64,000 bases of DNA from Sphingopyxis macrogoltabida (GCF_001314325.1 NZ_CP009429.1:2542501-2606500), one strand, 5' to 3'; shown: positions 1 to 9,470, numbered from the stretch's first letter. Notes: generated from the sequence alone by a model not told the origin. Made by a program: numbers and translations.

Positions 1-137
1 CGATGGCCGGTATCATGGTGGGCGGTATTTTGCTCGACCGGATCAGCGAGGCGCAGTTCCGTTTCGTCCGCCGCTGGCTGGTAACGCTGATCGGCGCGAC
101 ATTTCTTCTGCAGGCGGCGCGGATCGCCCTCGCCTGA
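1..137 (+). CDS. TauE/SafE-like permease, C-terminal fragment
   Basis: Only the last 44 codons are present (reading frame starts at base 3); the gene begins outside the window. The visible tail has a Gly-rich hydrophobic stretch, a basic segment (FRFVRRW) and a final hydrophobic helix ending IALA. That arrangement is typical of the end of TauE/SafE sulfite-exporter family membrane proteins, which move small anions such as sulfite or sulfoacetate across the inner membrane. The call rests on this short pattern alone. Other polytopic membrane proteins could end in the same way. Confidence 0.45.
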   Translation, partial: MAGIMVGGILLDRISEAQFRFVRRWLVTLIGATFLLQAARIALA

Positions 138-146
138 CGGGGGAAC

Positions 147-169
147 GGGGCGGCCTTATCCGCCGCCCC
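147..169. terminator. GC-rich hairpin between convergent genes
   Basis: An 8-bp perfect stem (GGGGCGGC / GCCGCCCC) with a 7-nt loop lies in the 38-bp gap between the permease stop and the EF-hand gene stop. It could end transcription from both sides. There is no clear T-run, so the role is inferred from position and stem strength only. Confidence 0.35.
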
Positions 170-175
170 GCCCGC

Positions 176-493
176 TCATTCGCCTTCGGACGGCGGCGGC
201 GATGCGCGCGAGTCGCGGATCGCCTGGATTTCGCCCTTGTCGATCGCACCGTCGCCATTGGCATCGATATGCTTGATAAAGCTGTCGATCTTTTCGGGCG
301 CCGCCAGCGACGGATCGCCTTTCTCCTTGGCGCGCAACTCGGCCATCTTGGTGACTTCGGCCTTGTCGAGCTTGCCGTCGCCATTGGTGTCGATCGCCGC
401 AAACATCCGGCCATTATCGTCCTGCGGCTGCGCGCCGGCGGCGGCCGGAAGGGCTAAGCCGAGCGAAGCGGCGATGATCGTCAGTTTCTTCAT
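176..493 (-). CDS. Small exported EF-hand calcium-binding protein
   Basis: A 105-residue protein. The chosen start (MKKLTII) gives a clean Sec signal peptide of about 21 residues ending AAAGA; a start nine codons upstream would spoil it. Two EF-hand loops are visible: DTNGDGKLDKAE at about residues 35-46 and DANGDGAIDKGE at about 77-88. Both keep the acidic residues at loop positions 1, 3, 5 and 12, so calcium binding in the periplasm is likely. A short Pro/Ser/Glu-rich tail follows. Its physiological role is unknown; such proteins are usually thought of as calcium buffers or sensors. It is a single gene, convergent with the permease. Confidence 0.8.
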   Translation of the reverse strand: MKKLTIIAASLGLALPAAAGAQPQDDNGRMFAAIDTNGDGKLDKAEVTKMAELRAKEKGDPSLAAPEKIDSFIKHIDANGDGAIDKGEIQAIRDSRASPPPSEGE

Positions 494-592
494 GCAAAAT
501 CCTTTGGTCATGATCGGCAAAGCTGCCGGGATACCCCGCCGCCGACATGCCAGTTCGCGCGCCGCAAGGCCATGCGGGCGCCGCTCGGTTCG

Positions 593-1570
<978 letters not shown>

Positions 1571-1603
1571 CGGCAAAAATCCTTTCCTACAATATTCCAA
1601 TAT

Positions 1604-1630
1604 GGTTCGTTTGTTTTCTTTAGACGAACC
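1604..1630. promoter_or_regulatory. Inverted repeat in the divergent promoter region before the endolysin gene
   Basis: Perfect 7-bp arms GGTTCGT and ACGAACC are separated by 13 nt, in the 73-bp gap between the oxidoreductase and the endolysin gene and just upstream of the endolysin ribosome-binding site. The arm length and 20-bp centre spacing (two helical turns) suit a dimeric regulator. It could also fold as a hairpin in the endolysin leader. No regulator is identified. Confidence 0.4.
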
Positions 1631-1643
1631 ACAGGAGCGAATC

Positions 1644-2219
1644 ATGCCGAAAGCCGACCCTTCGACCTCCGACGTCGACACGCTGATCGATGCCGTCATC
1701 GACCGCGAAGGCCGATATGTAAACCACCCCGCCGATCGCGGCGGCCCGACCTGCTGGGGGATTACCGAAGCGGTCGCGCGCGCGCAGGGTTATGACGGGG
1801 CGATGCGCGACCTTCCCCGCGCCGAAGCGGCATCGATCTATCGCCGCCTCTACTGGCTGCGCCCCGGCTTCGACCGGGTCGCGCTGCGCGCGCCGAAGAT
1901 CGCCGCCGAACTGTTCGACACCGGGGTGAACATGGGCACCGGCACCGCGGCCGGCTTTCTCCAGCGCGCGCTCAACGCGCTCAACCGGGCCGCGCGCGAC
2001 TATCCCGACATCGCGGTCGACCGCGACATCGGCCCGCGCACCCTCGCGGCGCTCGACGGCTTCCTGAAGGCGCGCGGCAAAGGCGGCGAGACGGTGCTCC
2101 TCCGCGCGATGGAGGCGCTGCAGGGCGAACGCTACATCGCGCTCGCCGAACGCCGCCCGAGCCAGGAAGCCTTTCTCTACGGCTGGCTCGCCAACCGGAT
2201 CGGTGACGCAAGCCACTGA
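1644..2219 (+). CDS. GH108 endolysin (N-acetylmuramidase), gene-transfer-agent type
   Basis: A 191-residue peptidoglycan hydrolase. The N-terminal glycoside hydrolase 108 domain shows the signature EGRYVNHPADRGGPT followed by CWGIT at about residues 22-40; Glu22 is the expected catalytic acid. The C-terminal part (about 100-185, with DRDIGPRTLAAL) matches the peptidoglycan-binding module normally fused to this family. There is no signal peptide, as in phage endolysins that need a holin. The start at 1644 follows AGGAGCG. The next gene is a three-TM holin, so the pair forms a lysis cassette. In Rhodobacter capsulatus a similar GH108-holin pair, unlinked to the structural genes, releases gene-transfer-agent particles. 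A remnant prophage lysis cassette is the alternative. Confidence 0.88.
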   Translation: MPKADPSTSDVDTLIDAVIDREGRYVNHPADRGGPTCWGITEAVARAQGYDGAMRDLPRAEAASIYRRLYWLRPGFDRVALRAPKIAAELFDTGVNMGTGTAAGFLQRALNALNRAARDYPDIAVDRDIGPRTLAALDGFLKARGKGGETVLLRAMEALQGERYIALAERRPSQEAFLYGWLANRIGDASH

Positions 2220-2277
2220 TTTCAAACATGCCGAGGTAACAAATTCGACAAGTTACGAATGAAAAGGAACGCCAGAA

Positions 2278-2691
2278 ATGAGTATTATCGAAGGCCTGAT
2301 CGGCCCCATCGCCAAGCTGATCGACAAGATCATTCCCGACCCCGACGCCCGCGACCGCGCCAAGCTCGAGCTGCTCAAGCTGGAAGGCGGCCAGGAGATG
2401 GAAGCGATCCGCGCCCGCATGACCGCGATCGTCGCCGAAGCCGGCAGCGCCGACCCGTGGACCAGCCGCGCGCGGCCGAGCTTCCTCTATGTGATGTACG
2501 CGCTCTTGCTCTGGGCGATCCCGATGGGCCTCATCGCCGCCGCGCGGCCCGAAATGGCGAAAGGCATCGCCGAGGGCATGAACGCCTATCTCGCGGGCAT
2601 CCCCGAACCGCTCTACGCGCTCTTCGGCACGGGATATCTGGGCTACACCGCCGCTAGGGCGTGGGGGAAGGCAAAGGGGGCGGAGACTTAG
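2278..2691 (+). CDS. Three-TM holin of the gene-transfer-agent release family
   Basis: A 137-residue protein that fits the alphaproteobacterial GTA holin family. A charged N-terminal amphipathic segment (IAKLIDKIIPDPDARDRAK) is followed by a helical region and the conserved DPWTSRARPSFLYVMY at about 60-75. Hydrophobic segments follow at about 69-90 and 113-130. Holins oligomerise in the inner membrane and let endolysin reach the cell wall. The gene starts 58 bp after the endolysin stop, on the same strand, with GGAACG upstream. Its last 38 bases overlap the 3' end of the convergent lipoprotein gene. Confidence 0.85.
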   Translation: MSIIEGLIGPIAKLIDKIIPDPDARDRAKLELLKLEGGQEMEAIRARMTAIVAEAGSADPWTSRARPSFLYVMYALLLWAIPMGLIAAARPEMAKGIAEGMNAYLAGIPEPLYALFGTGYLGYTAARAWGKAKGAET

Positions 2692-3169
2692 GCTCCAGGA
2701 GCGCATCGGCGGATGGCGCGGCCGCGCTGTCCGCCTTGCCCCGCGCGATCGCCAGCGCGACCTCGCGATCGATCCGCGGCAAGCGATGGCTCTCCAACCC
2801 CTCCCCCTGGTCGAGGCTCAACTCTACCGCGTCCTTCCCCGCCGGATTCACGAGCACGTCGAGCATCCGGCCCTTGCGATAGACGGTAAAGGAAATGCCG
2901 TTCAACCCGCGACGCAGCGACCGGCTCTCGACATCGACGCAGCGGTCGTCGCACTCGACGAAGTCGACCGTTTCGCTCTCGCTGCCCTGATCAAGGGTCA
3001 ATTCGAACCCGCGTAGATCGGTGCCGCCCTGCCCCGCCGCGACATTGCCATAGGTCCCGCCCGGGATGTGCCAGCCGCCCTGACCGGTCTCCGCCGGGTC
3101 GCTTTCCCCGCCGCAACCGGCCACGGACAACAGGGCGATGCCGAGCAACGCGGACGCGGCAGCCCTCAT
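2654..3169 (-). CDS. Predicted lipoprotein of unknown function
   Basis: A 171-residue protein that begins with a lipoprotein signal peptide; the lipobox LLSVAGC puts the acylated cysteine at about residue 19. The mature part has a Gly-rich linker, a beta-rich region with two cysteines (FVECDDRCVDVES, possible disulfide) and a charged, Pro-rich tail. I recognise no domain. The start overlaps the stop of the upstream AHSA1-like gene by ATGA, so the two are probably translated together. The 3' end overlaps the convergent holin gene by 38 bp. Probably anchored to the inner or outer membrane, facing the periplasm. Confidence 0.7.
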   Translation of the reverse strand: MRAAASALLGIALLSVAGCGGESDPAETGQGGWHIPGGTYGNVAAGQGGTDLRGFELTLDQGSESETVDFVECDDRCVDVESRSLRRGLNGISFTVYRKGRMLDVLVNPAGKDAVELSLDQGEGLESHRLPRIDREVALAIARGKADSAAAPSADALLEPKSPPPLPSPTP

Positions 3170-3657
3170 GCGCCGCGCTCCTCGCCTTCGACGACCGCGG
3201 CGAGGTTCGCGAGCGACGAATTGAGGCCCTCGACATGATCCTTCGCCGAAATACCCGGCGGGACATGATGCGCATCGATCGTCACCAGCGTGCCGCCGCT
3301 TTTCCGCGACAGATACCAGTGCATCGCCATCGTCCCCGAAAAGCGCGGATCGTCGGATTCGAACTCGACTTCCCAGACGATCAACCGGCCGTCGTCGAGT
3401 ACCGGGATATGGACCGCAACCACATCGCTGTCGTCGTCGCTCTTGGTCTCGACATCGGGATCGTCGAAGGTCAGCCGCAGCCTGAAGCCGCCGCCCTCGC
3501 TGAGGTCGCAATGCTCGAATTCGCCGGTAGCGCCCTCGGGCGGCAGCCAGCGCGCGAGCTTGTCGGCGCTGGTGAAGGCCGCGAAGACATCGACGAGCGG
3601 CGCATTGATCAGCCGTTCGGCATGATCGGTGCGCCGCGTTTTCTTGCTCTGTTTCAA
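3166..3657 (-). CDS. SRPBCC/AHSA1 family protein
   Basis: A 163-residue START-like fold protein. The segment [20 protein letters not shown] near the N terminus and [16 protein letters not shown] with a final amphipathic helix ([18 protein letters not shown]) are typical of the AHSA1 (activator of Hsp90 ATPase homologue 1-like) group, which binds small hydrophobic ligands or partners. The bacterial function is generally unknown. The start is TTG and overlaps the alaS stop as TTGA, so translation is probably coupled to alaS; no in-frame ATG lies before the conserved core. The gene continues into the lipoprotein gene downstream. Confidence 0.8.
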   Translation of the reverse strand: MKQSKKTRRTDHAERLINAPLVDVFAAFTSADKLARWLPPEGATGEFEHCDLSEGGGFRLRLTFDDPDVETKSDDDSDVVAVHIPVLDDGRLIVWEVEFESDDPRFSGTMAMHWYLSRKSGGTLVTIDAHHVPPGISAKDHVEGLNSSLANLAAVVEGEERGA

Positions 3658-6308
3658 GCCAGCGCCGCTTTGACCGCTGCCACCGCGGCATCGGCCGCAC
3701 CGCCGTCGGGTCCGCCGCCCTGCGCCATGTCGGGTCGGCCGCCGCCGCCCTGCCCGCCCAGCGCCGCGACCGCCGCCTTGACCAGGTCGACCGCGCTATG
3801 CTTGCCGGTGGTGTCGTCGGTGACGCCGACCGCGACCGAAGCACGCCCGTCGTTCACCGCGACGAGCATCGCAACGCCGCTGCCGACCTGTTTCTTCAGC
3901 CCGTCGACCGTGCCGCGCAATTCCTTGGGATCGAGCCCGTCGACCACCTGCGCGAGGAAGGCGGTGTCGCCGACCTGTTCGACGGCCGGACCGGCAGCCG
4001 CGCCACCACCACCGCCCGAGCCGCCAAGCGCCAGCGCCTTCTTCGCATCGGCAAGCTCGCGCTCGGCCTTCTTGAGCTGCTCGGCGAGCGCCGCGACCCG
4101 CGCCGGGACCTCGTCGGGCGAGGTCTTGAGCGCCGCCGCCGCCGCCTTCAGCGCTTCGTCACGTCCGTTCAGCCAGGCGCGCGCCGCTTCGCCGGTCAGC
4201 GCTTCGATGCGCCGCACCCCCGAAGAGACCGCGCTTTCGCTGATGATCTTGAAGAGGGCGATATCGCCGAGCGCACGGACGTGCGTGCCGCCGCAAAGTT
4301 CGACCGAATAATTCTGATCGTCGGCTTTGCCCATGCTGAGCACGCGGACCTCGTCGCCATATTTCTCGCCGAACAGCGCCATCGCACCCGCCGCGATCGC
4401 ATCATCGGGCGTCATCAGCCGCGTCGACACGGCTTCGTTGGCGCGGATCTGCGCGTTCACATCGGCTTCGACCAAGGCAATCTCTTCGGCGGTCAGCGCC
4501 TTGGGATGCGAGAAGTCGAAGCGAAAGCGGTCCTCGGCGACAAGGCTGCCTTTCTGCGTCACATGGCCGCCCAGCCGGTTCCGCAGTGCCGCGTGCAACA
4601 GGTGCGTCGCGCTGTGGTTGGCGCGGATGCGGTCGCGGCGTTCGGCATCGACGGTGAGCTGCACCGTATCGCCGACCTTCAGCGTCCCCGCCTCCAGCTT
4701 CGCCTGATGCGTGTGCAGGCGACCGAGCGGCTTGCCCGTGTCGCTGACCGAAGCCTTGGCGCCTTCCAGCGTGGCAATCCTGCCCGCGTCGCCCATCTGG
4801 CCGCCGCTTTCGCCATAGAAAGGCGTCTGGTTGGTCAGCACGACGACCTCGTCGCCCGCCTTCGCCTCTTCGACCGGCTTGCCGTCCTTGACCAGCCCAA
4901 TCACCGTCGCTTCGCCGACGGTCGAGCCATAGCCGGTGAATTCGGTGCTGCCGTTCGTCTCGGCAAGGTCGAACCAGATTTCGTCCGATGCCTTTTCGCC
5001 GCTGCCCTTCCACGCCGCGCGCGCGGCCGCCTTCTGCTGCGCCATCGCGGCATCGAAGCCCGCACGGTCGACCGCGATGTCGTTGGCGCGCAGCGCATCC
5101 TCGGTCAGGTCGTAAGGGAAGCCATAGGTGTCGTAGAGCTTGAACGCGACTTCGCCGGACAGCGTGTCGCCCTTGCCCATGCCGACCGTCGCCTCGTCGA
5201 GGAGGCGCAGCCCCTTGTCGAGCGTCTGGCGGAACTTCGTCTCCTCGCGTTCCAGCGTCTCGGCGATCAGCGGCTGGGCGCGAATGAGCTCGGGATAGGC
5301 GGCGCCCATTTCGGCGGTCAACGACGGGAGCAGCCGGTGCATCAGCGGATCCTTCGCGCCGAGCAGATGCGCATGACGCATCGCGCGGCGCATGATCCGG
5401 CGCAGCACATAACCGCGGCCTTCGTTCGACGGCAGCACGCCATCGGCGACGAGGAAACTCGACGCACGCAGGTGATCGGCGATCACCCGGTGGCTGGCCT
5501 GCGTGGCGCCCTCGGCCGGCACGCCGGTCAGGTCGACCGACGCCGCGATCAGCGCCTTGAAGGTGTCGGTGTCGTAATTGTCGTGGACGCCCTGCAGCAC
5601 CGCGGCGACACGCTCCAGTCCCATGCCGGTGTCGATGCTCGGCCGCGGCAGGTCGACGCGCTCGCCGCCCGGCAACTGCTCATATTGCATGAACACGAGG
5701 TTCCAGATCTCGACGAAGCGGTCGCCGTCTTCCTCCGGCGATCCCGGCGGGCCGCCCCAGATATGGTCGCCATGGTCATAGAAGATTTCGCTGCACGGAC
5801 CGCAGGGCCCCGTGTCGCCCATCGACCAGAAATTGTCGCTGGTCGGGATGCGGATGATCCGATCCTCGGGCAAGCCCGCGATCCGCTTCCACAGATCATA
5901 TGCCTCGTCGTCGGTGTGATAGACGGTTGCGGTCAGCTTTTCCGGCTTGAGCCCCCACGTCTTCGTAATCAGCGTCCAGGCATGCTCGATCGCCTGTTCC
6001 TTGAAATAGTCGCCGAAGGAAAAATTCCCCAGCATTTCAAAGAAAGTATGGTGGCGCGCCGTGTAACCGACATTGTCGAGGTCATTGTGCTTGCCGCCCG
6101 CGCGCACGCATTTCTGCGCCGACACCGCCGTCTTGTAAGGCCGGGTTTCGAGGCCGGTGAAGACATTCTTGAACGGCACCATGCCCGCGTTGACGAACAT
6201 CAGCGTCGGGTCGTTGTACGGCACCAGCGGCGCCGACGGTTCGATATGATGTCCCGCCCCCGCGAAATAGTCGAGGAAAGAGCGGCGAATGTCGTTGGTC
6301 GATGTCAT
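3654..6308 (-). CDS. alaS: Alanine--tRNA ligase
   Basis: At 884 residues it has the normal length for AlaRS. The class II catalytic core fills the N-terminal half ([12 protein letters not shown] start, then [12 protein letters not shown]). The editing domain shows [10 protein letters not shown] at about 494-503, the metal-binding HSATH at about 565-569 and CGGTH at about 672-676, which clear Ser- and Gly-mischarged tRNA. A coiled region and the C-terminal DHHA1-type domain with a Gly-rich linker (about 750-780) complete it. It charges tRNA-Ala in the cytoplasm. It heads a likely operon with the AHSA1-like and lipoprotein genes. The start ATG at 6308 gives the canonical [15 protein letters not shown]. 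Confidence 0.98.
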   Translation of the reverse strand: MTSTNDIRRSFLDYFAGAGHHIEPSAPLVPYNDPTLMFVNAGMVPFKNVFTGLETRPYKTAVSAQKCVRAGGKHNDLDNVGYTARHHTFFEMLGNFSFGDYFKEQAIEHAWTLITKTWGLKPEKLTATVYHTDDEAYDLWKRIAGLPEDRIIRIPTSDNFWSMGDTGPCGPCSEIFYDHGDHIWGGPPGSPEEDGDRFVEIWNLVFMQYEQLPGGERVDLPRPSIDTGMGLERVAAVLQGVHDNYDTDTFKALIAASVDLTGVPAEGATQASHRVIADHLRASSFLVADGVLPSNEGRGYVLRRIMRRAMRHAHLLGAKDPLMHRLLPSLTAEMGAAYPELIRAQPLIAETLEREETKFRQTLDKGLRLLDEATVGMGKGDTLSGEVAFKLYDTYGFPYDLTEDALRANDIAVDRAGFDAAMAQQKAAARAAWKGSGEKASDEIWFDLAETNGSTEFTGYGSTVGEATVIGLVKDGKPVEEAKAGDEVVVLTNQTPFYGESGGQMGDAGRIATLEGAKASVSDTGKPLGRLHTHQAKLEAGTLKVGDTVQLTVDAERRDRIRANHSATHLLHAALRNRLGGHVTQKGSLVAEDRFRFDFSHPKALTAEEIALVEADVNAQIRANEAVSTRLMTPDDAIAAGAMALFGEKYGDEVRVLSMGKADDQNYSVELCGGTHVRALGDIALFKIISESAVSSGVRRIEALTGEAARAWLNGRDEALKAAAAALKTSPDEVPARVAALAEQLKKAERELADAKKALALGGSGGGGGAAAGPAVEQVGDTAFLAQVVDGLDPKELRGTVDGLKKQVGSGVAMLVAVNDGRASVAVGVTDDTTGKHSAVDLVKAAVAALGGQGGGGRPDMAQGGGPDGGAADAAVAAVKAALA

Positions 6309-6371
6309 TCGCGCGATCTAGTGCGCCGCGCCGCGTTTCTCAAGCAGGATACGCGCCGCGCGGACCTTTCG

Positions 6372-7112
6372 TCAGCGCTGGCAAAGCCGGTTGAGCTCTT
6401 CGTCGCTATAACCTGCCTCGTCGATCAACGCCTGCGAGACATAGCGGACGTCATATTGCGAGATCGTATAGACACCGCTGCTGACCCGATAGAGCAGCAA
6501 GCCGCCGCAGGTTCCGGCGATTCCAGGATGGCTGCTGATGACCGCGAAATAAGCGTAAGCGCCGGGATAGGCCGCATCTTCGGGGTTGTTGAGCCAGCCG
6601 TCGAGCCGGACGGTAAACTCGCCCGGACCGGTCTGGTGCATCTTGGCTTCGTCGCTGAAGCGCTTCATTTCCGCCGTCGTCGCTTCGAGCGCCGGGTCCA
6701 TGAGTTTCGCGAGCGCGGCGCCATTGCCGCTGTCCAGATAGGAGACGAAATCCGCCGCGACCCTGGTCGCCGCCCCGATTTCGGCCTCGTTCGCCTTCCA
6801 GTCGGCGGGCACCGGCTTGTAAGGATCGGTCGCGGGATCGTAGCAGGAAAAGCTCTGGCGAAAATCCTTGATCACCGTAACGCCGCGGTCGACATCGATC
6901 TGGTTGTCGAAATAATAGCGCCCGAACCGTACCTTCAGCTTGCCGCAGCGCTCGCTCGCCAACGCCGTGATACGCTTGATCGTCGGGTCGTACTGGTCGG
7001 CGTCGATCATCGCCACCGTTGCCGAATAACCCTTGCCGGGCACCGGCTCGAGCTTGATCTCGGGCTGGCCGGCCGCCGCCGCTGCGAGCAACGCGAGTGC
7101 GATCATCGTCAT
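6372..7112 (-). CDS. Exported protein of unknown function (246 aa)
   Basis: The N terminus (MTMIALALLAAAAAG) is a short signal peptide. The mature part is mixed alpha/beta with several cysteines (RCGKLKVRFGRYYF, FSCYDPATDPYKP, GIAGTCGGLLLYR, LNRLCQR) that could form disulfides in the periplasm. No conserved enzyme motif is visible and I do not recognise the family. The start at 7112 follows GGGGGACTT. It lies 91 bp after another exported unknown gene on the same strand and 63 bp before alaS, so co-transcription is possible but not shown. Confidence 0.65.
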   Translation of the reverse strand: MTMIALALLAAAAAGQPEIKLEPVPGKGYSATVAMIDADQYDPTIKRITALASERCGKLKVRFGRYYFDNQIDVDRGVTVIKDFRQSFSCYDPATDPYKPVPADWKANEAEIGAATRVAADFVSYLDSGNGAALAKLMDPALEATTAEMKRFSDEAKMHQTGPGEFTVRLDGWLNNPEDAAYPGAYAYFAVISSHPGIAGTCGGLLLYRVSSGVYTISQYDVRYVSQALIDEAGYSDEELNRLCQR

Positions 7113-7203
7113 AAGTCCCCCACCGAATCTCCGGCGCGGGCGCCGGTCGCGTGCCTATCCCGCGAACGCCACCGCGCCCGCAACCCAATTTATTTCCGCA
7201 ATA

Positions 7204-7791
7204 TCAGAAATCGGTCGCGATGCCCTTGCCCAGATAACAGGGCAGTTGCCGCAGCACGTCGGCCTTCGGGACCCCATCCTCGATCAGGTCGGGCGGCACT
7301 TCGGAGGCATCGGTGCGGACGACGATAAAATCGGACCCCGGCGCCGAACGATGGACGACGACATAGCCGCAATCCATCGTCCCGTCCTTGCGGTCGCCGC
7401 GGAAATCAAACGCCGCGTACAGCCCGGCGGGCTGGCCGGCGGGATCGGGATACCAACTCACCCGGAGCAGGCGAATCTGCCCGTCCGCCCACAAGGCCGG
7501 CCGCTTGCGGAGATTCATCTCCCATTCGAGACGTGGGTTCGACGCCTGGAACGACAGGCGCAGCATCGCATAGGCGGCGTCATAGTCGCGCTTGGCAAGC
7601 GCCATCGTATAGGCAGCGAACCGGTCGATGGCGCCTTCCTCGTCGATCGCCGTCGGCGCGAACGTCACGCCTTCGCCCGCCACGACTTCGCGCTCTACTC
7701 CGGGTGCGAGCAGCGGTGGCGCGGCGAGCGCGAGGGGCGTCCAGATCAGCGTTGCCGCAATGCATCCCAGAAGCCGGCGATCAATAGCCAT
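7204..7791 (-). CDS. Exported DUF4019-like protein
   Basis: A 195-residue protein with a signal peptide (about 1-23, ending LALAAPP). The core DRFAAYTMALAKRDYDAAYAM and the later WYPDPAGQPAGLYAAFDFRG, with a Cys in GTMDCGYVVVHR, resemble the small periplasmic DUF4019-type fold, where a helical region precedes a beta sheet. The family assignment is tentative and no function is known. Its start overlaps the end of the glutathione transferase gene by 11 bp, so translation is probably coupled. Confidence 0.6.
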   Translation of the reverse strand: MAIDRRLLGCIAATLIWTPLALAAPPLLAPGVEREVVAGEGVTFAPTAIDEEGAIDRFAAYTMALAKRDYDAAYAMLRLSFQASNPRLEWEMNLRKRPALWADGQIRLLRVSWYPDPAGQPAGLYAAFDFRGDRKDGTMDCGYVVVHRSAPGSDFIVVRTDASEVPPDLIEDGVPKADVLRQLPCYLGKGIATDF

Positions 7792-8407
7792 AATAGGCGC
7801 CGCCCTTTTCGCGCGCGCGCTGCCACGCCGGCCGGACGTGGCAGGCGTTTACGAAGGCCGCGAGCTTGGGATAGCGCGGCGCCATCCCCTGCATCACCGC
7901 AATTTCGGCCGGAAAGCTCAGCATGATGTCGGCGGCCGACAGGCTGTCGCCGATAAAATGGCCGTTGTCGCCGACGCGGCTTTCCATGAAGGCGAAATGC
8001 GCGTCGAGTTGCTGTACGATCCGCGGTTCGAGCGGCGCCGCCGCCTCGCCGAGGCGCGCGGTATAGATGCGCAGCAGGATCGGCGTCATCGCCGACCCCT
8101 CGGCGAAATGCAGCCATTCGAGATGGCTGACATGATCGTCGCTGCCGCGTTCGGGCACGAGATGCCCGCCGCCGTGCCGCTCGCAGAGATATTCGGTGAT
8201 CGCCCCCGATTCCATGATCACGCGGCCGTCATCCTGGATCAAGGGCGACTTGCCGAGCGGATGGACCGCGAGCAGGTCGGGCGGCGCGAGATTGGTCGTC
8301 TGGTCGCGGTCGTAGAATTTAATCTCATAGGGAGCGCCGATTTCTTCGAGCAGCCACAGGATGCGCTGCGAGCGGCTGTTGTTCAGGTGGTGGACGATCA
8401 GGCTCAT
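7781..8407 (-). CDS. Glutathione S-transferase family protein
   Basis: A 208-residue cytosolic GST. The N-terminal thioredoxin fold opens MSLIVHHLNNSRSQRIL; a Ser or Asn near residues 10-11 is the likely thiol-activating residue. The glutathione-binding loop is MESGAITEYLCERHG at about 69-83. The C-terminal all-helical domain has DNGHFIGDSLSAADIMLSF, the usual N-capping region with the conserved Asp. It conjugates or reduces electrophiles with glutathione; the substrate is not predictable. It sits 21 bp after the arginase-family gene and overlaps the next gene by 11 bp. Confidence 0.9.
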   Translation of the reverse strand: MSLIVHHLNNSRSQRILWLLEEIGAPYEIKFYDRDQTTNLAPPDLLAVHPLGKSPLIQDDGRVIMESGAITEYLCERHGGGHLVPERGSDDHVSHLEWLHFAEGSAMTPILLRIYTARLGEAAAPLEPRIVQQLDAHFAFMESRVGDNGHFIGDSLSAADIMLSFPAEIAVMQGMAPRYPKLAAFVNACHVRPAWQRAREKGGAYYGY

Positions 8408-8428
8408 GGGGCGCTCCTTGTCATGATG

Positions 8429-9244
8429 TCAGGGTCGATAGGGGCCGTTGCGGTCGATCAGCGCCGCGAGTTCGCGGACCAGCTTGGCGCCGACGATCGC
8501 CGTGACGTCGCCGGTGTCGCGGCCGGGATGAAGTTCGACGATATCGGCGCCGACGATCGGTGCGGTCTGCCGGTGCAGCACCGCCAGCATTTCGCGAACC
8601 GTCAGCCCGCCGGGCTCGGGATGGGCGACGCCGGGCGCCGCCGACGGGTCGAGACCGTCGAGATCGATCGAGATATAGAGCGGGCCGCCGAGCACGGGCA
8701 CTCGATCGGGCGTGAAGCCGGCCATCGGGATGATCTCGACCCCGAAACGTTCGGCCTGCGCCCGGCAATGCCCGTTGAGCGTGCGAATGCCGACCTGGAC
8801 CAGCCGCTCGGCGTGGCCCGCCTCACAAATGCGGGCAAAGGGCGAAGCATGGCTGCGCGGATTGCCGCCGAAATCGTCGTAGAGATCGGGGTGCGCATCG
8901 AAATGAAGGATGTTGAGCGGCCCGAAGCAATTTGCCGCCGCCTCGACGAGCGGAAAGCTCACGGCATGATCGCCGCCGAGCGCGAGCGGAATTTCACCGT
9001 CCTCGTGCAGCATCGCGACATGGCGGCGGATCGCGGCGTCGTCGCGCGGTGTATCTTCGCACAGCGGCAGATCGCCGTCGTCGGCGAAGGCGATATCGAC
9101 ACCGATCTCGGGGCCTAGTTCGCTCGCCAGATTGCCGCGGTCGCTGCGCAGCGCGGTACGGATCGCCGCGGGGCCGGCTGCGGCGCCGCGTTCGAAGCTG
9201 CTGTTGATGTCGGTGGGCAGGCCGAAGAGGCGGATCGCGGGCAT
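8429..9244 (-). CDS. Arginase/agmatinase/formiminoglutamase family hydrolase
   Basis: A 271-residue binuclear-manganese ureohydrolase. The metal motifs are complete: GGDHAVSFP, HFDAHPDLYDD (Asp-x-His-x-Asp) and SIDLDGLDPSAAPG (Asp-x-Asp). The start MPAIRLFG at 9244 is chosen because family members begin with this strand; an upstream start would add 13 unlike residues. The family cleaves guanidino compounds (agmatine, arginine, guanidinobutyrate or formiminoglutamate); the specificity cannot be decided here. It is the first gene of a minus-strand run with a glutathione transferase. Confidence 0.88.
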   Translation of the reverse strand: MPAIRLFGLPTDINSSFERGAAAGPAAIRTALRSDRGNLASELGPEIGVDIAFADDGDLPLCEDTPRDDAAIRRHVAMLHEDGEIPLALGGDHAVSFPLVEAAANCFGPLNILHFDAHPDLYDDFGGNPRSHASPFARICEAGHAERLVQVGIRTLNGHCRAQAERFGVEIIPMAGFTPDRVPVLGGPLYISIDLDGLDPSAAPGVAHPEPGGLTVREMLAVLHRQTAPIVGADIVELHPGRDTGDVTAIVGAKLVRELAALIDRNGPYRP

Positions 9245-9360
9245 GCGCCGCTTGTAGCCTTTGGAGAAGAGCACGCAAGCCACGGCGATCGGGAGGTCGG
9301 CCCTTCTGCTCCGAGCGATGTCTTCGGCGCCTTACCGCCGGCTGGGGAGGTTCCTGACTT
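9245..9360. other. Upstream region of the arginase-family gene
   Basis: This is the first part of a 381-bp stretch without a protein gene (9245-9625). I see no promoter that I would defend, no ORF with coding character and no hairpin here. The rest of the stretch holds a palindromic repeat, a 12-bp tandem duplication and a run of hairpins, listed separately. Confidence 0.4.
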
Positions 9361-9440
9361 CGTCATTCCCGCGAAAGCGGGAACCCAGCGTGGGGTAAGC
9401 CAACGCACGCTCTAGGTTTCCGCTTTCGCGGGAATGACGA
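9361..9440. repeat. REP-like palindromic repeat pair (type A)
   Basis: Two inverted copies of CGTCATTCCCGCGAAAGCGG begin at 9361 and end at 9440, with about 35 bp between. The left copy also folds on itself (TTCCCGC-gaaa-GCGGGAA). This is the form of dispersed extragenic palindromes common in sphingomonads. It may act as a transcript-end hairpin or simply as a mobile repeat. Confidence 0.8.
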
Positions 9441-9464
9441 GGGTTGGATATAGGGTTGGATATA
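9441..9464. repeat. 12-bp perfect tandem duplication
   Basis: GGGTTGGATATA occurs twice head to tail, immediately after the type A palindrome. The second copy runs into TATAAAG, which could serve as a -10 element for the hairpin region that follows on the plus strand, though no good -35 is seen at proper spacing. Confidence 0.75.
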
Positions 9465-9470
9465 AAGTGG

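Noticed and set aside
1604..1630. SOS box in front of the lysis cassette
   Set aside because: GTTC and GAAC half-sites occur, but no pair shows the GTTC-N7-GTTC spacing; only an inverted repeat is present.
3798..7328. Very long open frame on the plus strand across alaS and the next gene
   Set aside because: It is antisense to alaS, whose motifs are complete. Long antisense frames are expected at this GC content, and the product (Arg/Asp/Ala-rich, no domain) shows no family pattern.
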